Positions 59,327-64,000 of a stretch of DNA of 64,000 nucleotides are shown here, piece after piece (the stretch's first letter is position 1; every line of letters starts with the position of its first letter). The translations under genes and the position numbers were made by a program. Under the pieces are notes generated by a model. It searched no databases. It saw only the letters and a program-made list of their open reading frames with translations, and had not been told where the DNA came from. The DNA is from Polytrichum commune (lineage: Eukaryota > Streptophyta > Polytrichopsida > Polytrichales > Polytrichaceae): assembly GCA_950295325.1 (NCBI GenBank), contig OX485809.1, positions 5,764,001 through 5,828,000 of the forward strand. Direction: 5' to 3'.

Positions 59327-59369
59327 TAGTTTGGTGCAACATGTAGTTGAATCCATTGCAGGAAAAATG

Positions 59370-59738
59370 AGGTAGGTGCATCTTAAATGGTTACCTTTTT
59401 TTTTTTGGAATATCCTACTTCTAGGATTCAAAAACACGCGATTAGTTTAGTACGAGATGGCTACCCAATCCAACTCGAGGCCGTAGCTGCTTTCCTCGTA
59501 ATTCTCTGAGCTCATATGAATATCTTATGTATTTTCAAAGTGAAGAGTTTCGTGTTCACTAAGTGGTTATATAACTCCCTCCAATCATCTTGACTATGGA
59601 GTTTAGAATAGTTATCAAAACTTGAACAAGTAGTCCAATGTCTTTTGAACACATGATCTTTTTGATGCCACAACCAACCCACATACCACTCAAATGTAGG
59701 TGTCTAGTTAAATAACCAAATTAGGCATGTCTACCTTA
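59370..59738 (+). mobile_element. MITE family C, full-length copy
   Basis: GAGGTAGGTGCATCTTAAAT to GGCATGTCTACCTTA, 369 bp, with a poly(T) near 59396 and all the middle blocks of the family. Confidence 0.75.
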
Positions 59739-60208
59739 ACTTAAGAGTAAAAAATGTCAAAACACCATTGCAATAACCGGAGGGGAGGGGGGGGGGGGAT
59801 TCCAAGGGGAAATAATTACAAGATAGGAGATATCCATGTTTGGACGGTGGGACCTTTAGTTCTTCAAGCAACCATGATAATTACTTGTACGATCAATGAA
59901 TCGCCTCAACACATTCTTTTGAGATCATCAAACCACTCCAACATATACGTTTGCTTAATACTTGGAGGGAGCATTATTGAATCTCTTTCATGGTGCGCTG
60001 CATCAAAGTCTACCAAAGTCAAGCAACGCTTTCCGGATCATCATCATCTCAAGGACTTTATGCACTCAAGCCCCACCCTTTTGCAGAGCTTACAATGTTG
60101 AGTTATTGGGTTGTGTCTTGGGTTTGCGGATCCGTGTTTGGAATCAAGTCCGTGCCTGGTAAGCACTTTGCATATCATGTCCTCTTTCCTTGGGAAATAC
60201 TCTCACCG
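59739..60208. other. Intergenic, no gene seen
   Basis: G run at 59786-59798. Overlapping frames of 115, 66 and 78 codons show no motif. Confidence 0.4.
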
Positions 60209-60576
60209 AAGGTAGATGGGCCTTGAATGGTCACTTTTTGTGTCTAACCCACTTCTCCTAGGATGCGAAACACATGATTAGTGAGTGATGCTTAGCTAAT
60301 TCAAAACCGAGGCCATAGTAAGCTTCCTCATGATTTTTGGAAATCTTATTCATTATGAAAGTGAAGATTCTCACATTAATGGTCATAGGTCTACCCCAAT
60401 TACGTTGGCTATTGAGTCTAGGATGAATATCATATTCTGAGCATGTAGTCCAATCTCTTTTAATAAGCACATTTTTTTTTTTGAAATGTTTGTTCTTGGA
60501 GCCATGCCTAACCACATGCCACTCAAATATAGGTGTGCAATGAAGATGAGTAACCAAATTGGACACGTCCACCTCA
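60209..60576 (+). mobile_element. MITE family C, full-length copy
   Basis: AAGGTAGATGGGCCTTGAAT to GGACACGTCCACCTC, 368 bp, same orientation as the previous copy and about 0.8 kb from it. The 104-codon minus frame is repeat-derived. Confidence 0.75.
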
Positions 60577-61539
60577 GTTGTACTTTGTTTATCATAATAA
60601 CTTCAAGTGTCGGATAGGGAGACTTGCTTCAAGTCAATTTACCTCGGAAGTGGATGGGAGGGCGGGATTAGGCTGGGGGGTGGACTCTTCTTTGGAAACC
60701 TAATCGACATGCGTGCATCACCATGAAAGTAAACCCCCTATATACAAGAAGTTTATAAAGAAAAACAAATGTATACGTACTAATGGCAGGCTAGAAAATG
60801 GGGTCATGTAATTATACCGAGCTTTTCAATTTAAAGTGATAAATGCCTCCACTACATATACGGAACATAAATCTTGAATTACTATTCCTTTACATGTAAA
60901 ATGCATGTTCGCTTTTTAATGAGAAAGTCATTGAACATTTTTTTCATTCATTGCTTGTAACTCAATGATTGCATCAAACAAACAAAGACAATAGTACAAC
61001 TTAGCGACAAAAATGAAGAGCAAAACGCAAGGGAGCCCATGAGCACTCCAAGAGCCAATCCTAAAACCCAAATGTCAACTCTAACAATAATGGACAAGGG
61101 AGTTATTGAGAACTTTTACATATAACAATAATGGATGAATATGAATTGGATGAAACTAACACATTCATTGTCAAAGTTTTCTCTAAACCTTAGGGCCCCC
61201 TTTTGTACATCTACCTTTACTTCCAAAAAATTAATAGCCTTCTCAAATGTACACACTAAAGAAAATAAATACCTCACCCTTCTGTGTAGTATGTATGCGA
61301 ATGCCTCAATAAATACCCCTTCTTACACTCATGGTAGTTTGTATGTGGTATGAAGAGTCCACCCCAGTGGTTAGATGTAAAAACATATTATGCTCCACAA
61401 TCTATGTAATGTTATGTTGAGTTGCCATGACATTACTCATCTAGTGCTAAAAATTCTCTTTACATCTACACAACCTAAGAAAAAATAATCAAGGGGGTTA
61501 GGTTTGGAAGTCCCATTTGAGTGGCTAGTGGGCTTAGGG
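60577..61539. other. Intergenic, no gene seen
   Basis: AT-rich. No supported frame or repeat. Confidence 0.4.
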
Positions 61540-61821
61540 TAGGTTTTCATGCCCGTTGTTGGCCCGCTAGATTTTTAAATAATAGTGGGTTGGATGTGTT
61601 TTCATGAAGATAACAAAAGCAACTAAACAATCACTTTCCGGTTGCCCTTCAATATGTGCAGGGCCGTGAACATGGGCCACTAGACTTCCATGTGTTCATT
61701 AAACACATAAAACAATAATGGCTGGTTGGCACATACAAACCCTACCACATCAAATTTCACCTAGATTTGTTCTTATTTCCCACCAGAGTTTGGTGGGTGA
61801 GCAACAAACATGGAAACCCAC
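61540..61821. mobile_element. MITE family E, diverged copy
   Basis: GGTTTTCATGCCCG..GGCCCGCTAGATTT at the left, GGTGGGTGAG..CATGGAAACC at the right, with ACTAGACTTCCATG and TTGGCACATACAAACCCTAC inside, about 282 bp. Confidence 0.65.
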
Positions 61822-62072
61822 CGTTACCCAATTTGATCCAAAACTCTTTTTGGGTTGCTCTAGCACTCTTGACATTCATGTTTAGGCTGTAAGTATCATA
61901 AGATTCCCTACCATAACTTTGATGCTAGAATCTTAATTACTTCGATGTATGGTCTCATGGAGCAAAGACATGAAACTTAGTTATACTATCACGGCCAAAT
62001 TCATGGAAGGGGAATTCACGTGGTTTTGGGTTTTTAGTTGTCTTTACTCATGGCCGCACTCACTCACTCAAC

Positions 62073-62553
62073 TCCCTCCCTCCCTCCCTCCCTCCCTCCC
62101 TCCCTCCCACCAAAAAGATTCTCAACAAAAGGCCGAGAAAGGTCTATTGCATATTCCCTTAGCAGCCATTGGTCAATGAGGTGCAGAATCACACGTGGCA
62201 AGGTGAATTGGGTGGCTAGTGCCCCTACAAGCTAGGTCTACAACTCCCACTTCGGGTTGCTTCAACCGCCCAACCCAAGTAAAGTCAAGCCGAAAATGTC
62301 ACAAAATAATTTTACACGCCATTGATGCTAGAAGCATATTTGTGCCTTCCAATCGCAGTTCACTACAAACACATGAGTCTTGGGTAATTGACTCATCTCA
62401 CTGGAAAAATTGTCCTTCATCACCGGGAAATCTGCACATTGACCACTATAATAGATGCACATATTTTTCTTTCAGTGACATGAGACAGTTGCCGAGGACC
62501 CGTATCGTGGTGGAACAAAGACACGAAGCTTAGTAACAACACCAACGCCAAAC
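62073..62553 (+). repeat. Inverted repeat pair, right member, with (CCCT)n
   Basis: Partner of 57480-57955. It begins with a (CCCT)9 tract (62073-62108); the partner has only a short GGAGGGAGGG there. The segment TGAGGTGCAGAATCACA reappears at 62679-62697, suggesting a small local duplication. Confidence 0.75.
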
Positions 62554-63650
62554 TTGTGAGGAATACTAAGAAAATAGAAAAAAGAAGAATGGGTTATGGA
62601 TTGTGTGACTCACGAGTTCACTCACTCGCTCACTAGAAACACTCAACTCCCTCAACTGGCAGCCCAGCCATGGTAAATGAGGTGCAGAATCACATGTGGG
62701 GGAGTGAGCTCATCAATGGCGGGATTTTACTCTGCCGGGAAGTACATGCGAGGATATGATTTGCACTCACTCACTCATTTATTCATTCATGCATTCATGC
62801 ACACAACAAGTGCATCAATTCAAGCGGTGACACACACTGCTCTTTGCAGGTCTCATTACCACTTATGACCGCCTGTAAGTAGCTCAATCCTTTCCTTCAA
62901 CCTTCCTTCGTGGGGAAAACCAAAACCGAAACCAAACCAAAAAGCATGGGTGGATTCGACAGGCTTGCTTGTTTCAAGGCTTTTACCCCCACTCCTGATG
63001 GGTGCCATGTAAGTAAGTTAAGTTAAGTACCTGCAGCATCAATCCTCATCAATCGTGTCGACTTCTTACTTTAACTTATTAGCTTGCATTACTACTCGGA
63101 TTTGATTTGAGTACAAGTAATCCCATCCGCCTGCTTGTCGGGGAGCCACCGACGTAGACTTCACGTAGAACAGTCGAAAGGAAGTTTGGGTGGTTTTTAT
63201 TTTTTCATTTTTGTCCCTCTCTTCATCCTGATGCTCTTCATATTGCTTCATCAGGGTCTGAGGAGGTTCAACTGGGGCCCATAGGCAAAAAATTGTTCGA
63301 TGTCTGTTCATGTGTGGGGCACAGCGAGGGCGGAATGGGAGAAGTGAGGTAGAGGAACTTGACCGTGGCATTTGTTGAAGCTTTTTGTTTACCCCCTGCT
63401 ATTGTTGCAGCATTTGGCAGCTTCTGTGGCGCTCTTTTTCCATCTCTAAGTAGATTCGATCCGTTGTACACTTTTTTTTTGCGAAAGTTCCAGCTCCGGT
63501 CCTCCCCTCTCCCCCCACTTTTTTTTTCCCTGTTGTTTTTGGGTGTGTCATTTATGCCAACTTTTGTTGCCCTTTGGTGACCTTCAATTGTCGTCCCGAG
63601 TACTTCAAGCCTCTCCTCACAGATTTTCGAAACCTTCCCTTGTCTCTCTC
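62554..63650. other. Intergenic, no gene seen
   Basis: (CACT)/(CATT)n-like short repeats at 62763-62802 and T runs near 63470 and 63519. Short frames on both strands lack motifs. Confidence 0.4.
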
Positions 63651-63914
63651 TCAGCTTTCAAGTAAATCCAATACGTTGCAAGTTTGAAAGGTAGGGTCAT
63701 TGAGTTCGCATGAGTCATCATCAAGATAGTAACCATTGTGATCGCTGCCATGTGTGTCTGTGAGCTTCCGCAAGTTAATTCCTCCACGTTTCTCCCTTGT
63801 AAATCCAATTTCATAAACATTTAGAAAAGAGCATTGATCTGCCAATTCATAGTCTTCGAGGGAAGCTGCTGAGGTGAGAATGACGTGCTTTGATGTTGGT
63901 GTGATTGAGGCCAA
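63651..63914 (-). pseudogene. Coding-like frame at window edge, unknown family
   Basis: An 87-codon minus-strand frame without an ATG start (it opens at a TTG). Composition is balanced and protein-like (EDYELADQCSFLNVYEIGFT). It is flanked by two related 50-100 bp segments (about 63555-63670 and 63905-63995), which encode similar Lys/Glu-rich text in other frames, so it may lie inside a duplicated exon region. I do not recognise the family. It could be part of a gene running past 64000. Confidence 0.25.
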
Positions 63915-64000
63915 CTTTTGGTGACTTCTCAGATTTCCAAAACCATTCCCTGTCTGTCTCTGTCAGCTCTTTCAATACTTTGAAGAGTGGGTCATAGAGT

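Noticed and set aside
59015-59437. 140-codon minus frame, the longest outside the retroelement
   Set aside because: It covers most of a family A MITE and runs over its edge; other full-length copies do not keep the frame.

Overview
The window looks like gene-poor nuclear DNA of a land plant. It is AT-rich and dense in miniature inverted-repeat transposons (MITEs). It has long (GA)n, (TA)n(GA)n and (CCCT)n microsatellites and a Ty3/gypsy-type LTR retroelement with a 2.2 kb LTR. No open frame outside the retroelement exceeds about 140 codons, and none belongs to a family I recognise. I see no rRNA, tRNA, CRISPR array or bacterial operon. I cannot name the species.

The central object is at 31239-40702: a 9,454-bp retrotransposon insertion built as a giant palindrome. 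Two copies of the 5' part of one element (LTR, primer-binding site, leader, gag) face each other in arms of 4,374 bp. The arms pair base for base (coordinates sum to 71941). I found no indel and one substitution. A 706-bp loop continues gag on the minus strand only. Both outer ends are the U3 start of an LTR (TGTGAG...), and the insertion has a 5-bp target duplication, GCTAC. So the palindrome existed before integration and was inserted by integrase as one molecule. There is no pol and no downstream LTR. The two LTR promoters point at each other, so any read-through RNA would fold into a 4.4-kb perfect hairpin. This could act as a natural silencing locus against its own family, like maize Mu killer.

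Layout. 1-11 kb: decayed MITEs of several families, a 120-bp tandem repeat (4663-5145) and a near-perfect 68-bp hairpin (9153-9301). 11-13 kb: MITEs beside a TIR-bounded unit holding an exon-like gene fragment (11887-12402). 14-17 kb: microsatellites and a row of small hairpins with covarying stems (16045-16394). 17-22 kb: little recognisable. 22-29 kb: a dense cluster of two MITE families, with nested insertions. 31-41 kb: the palindromic retroelement. 41.7-42.8 kb: a tandem array of about 212-bp units derived from one half of a MITE, with alternating A/B units. 43-64 kb: further MITE copies, short direct duplications, an inverted repeat pair 4.6 kb apart (57480 and 62073), and a weak coding-like frame at the right edge.

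If a new biological system is here, the best candidates are the palindromic U3-U3 retroelement and the conversion of a MITE half into a dimeric satellite. Family labels A-H below are mine and apply only to this window. All alignments were done by eye.
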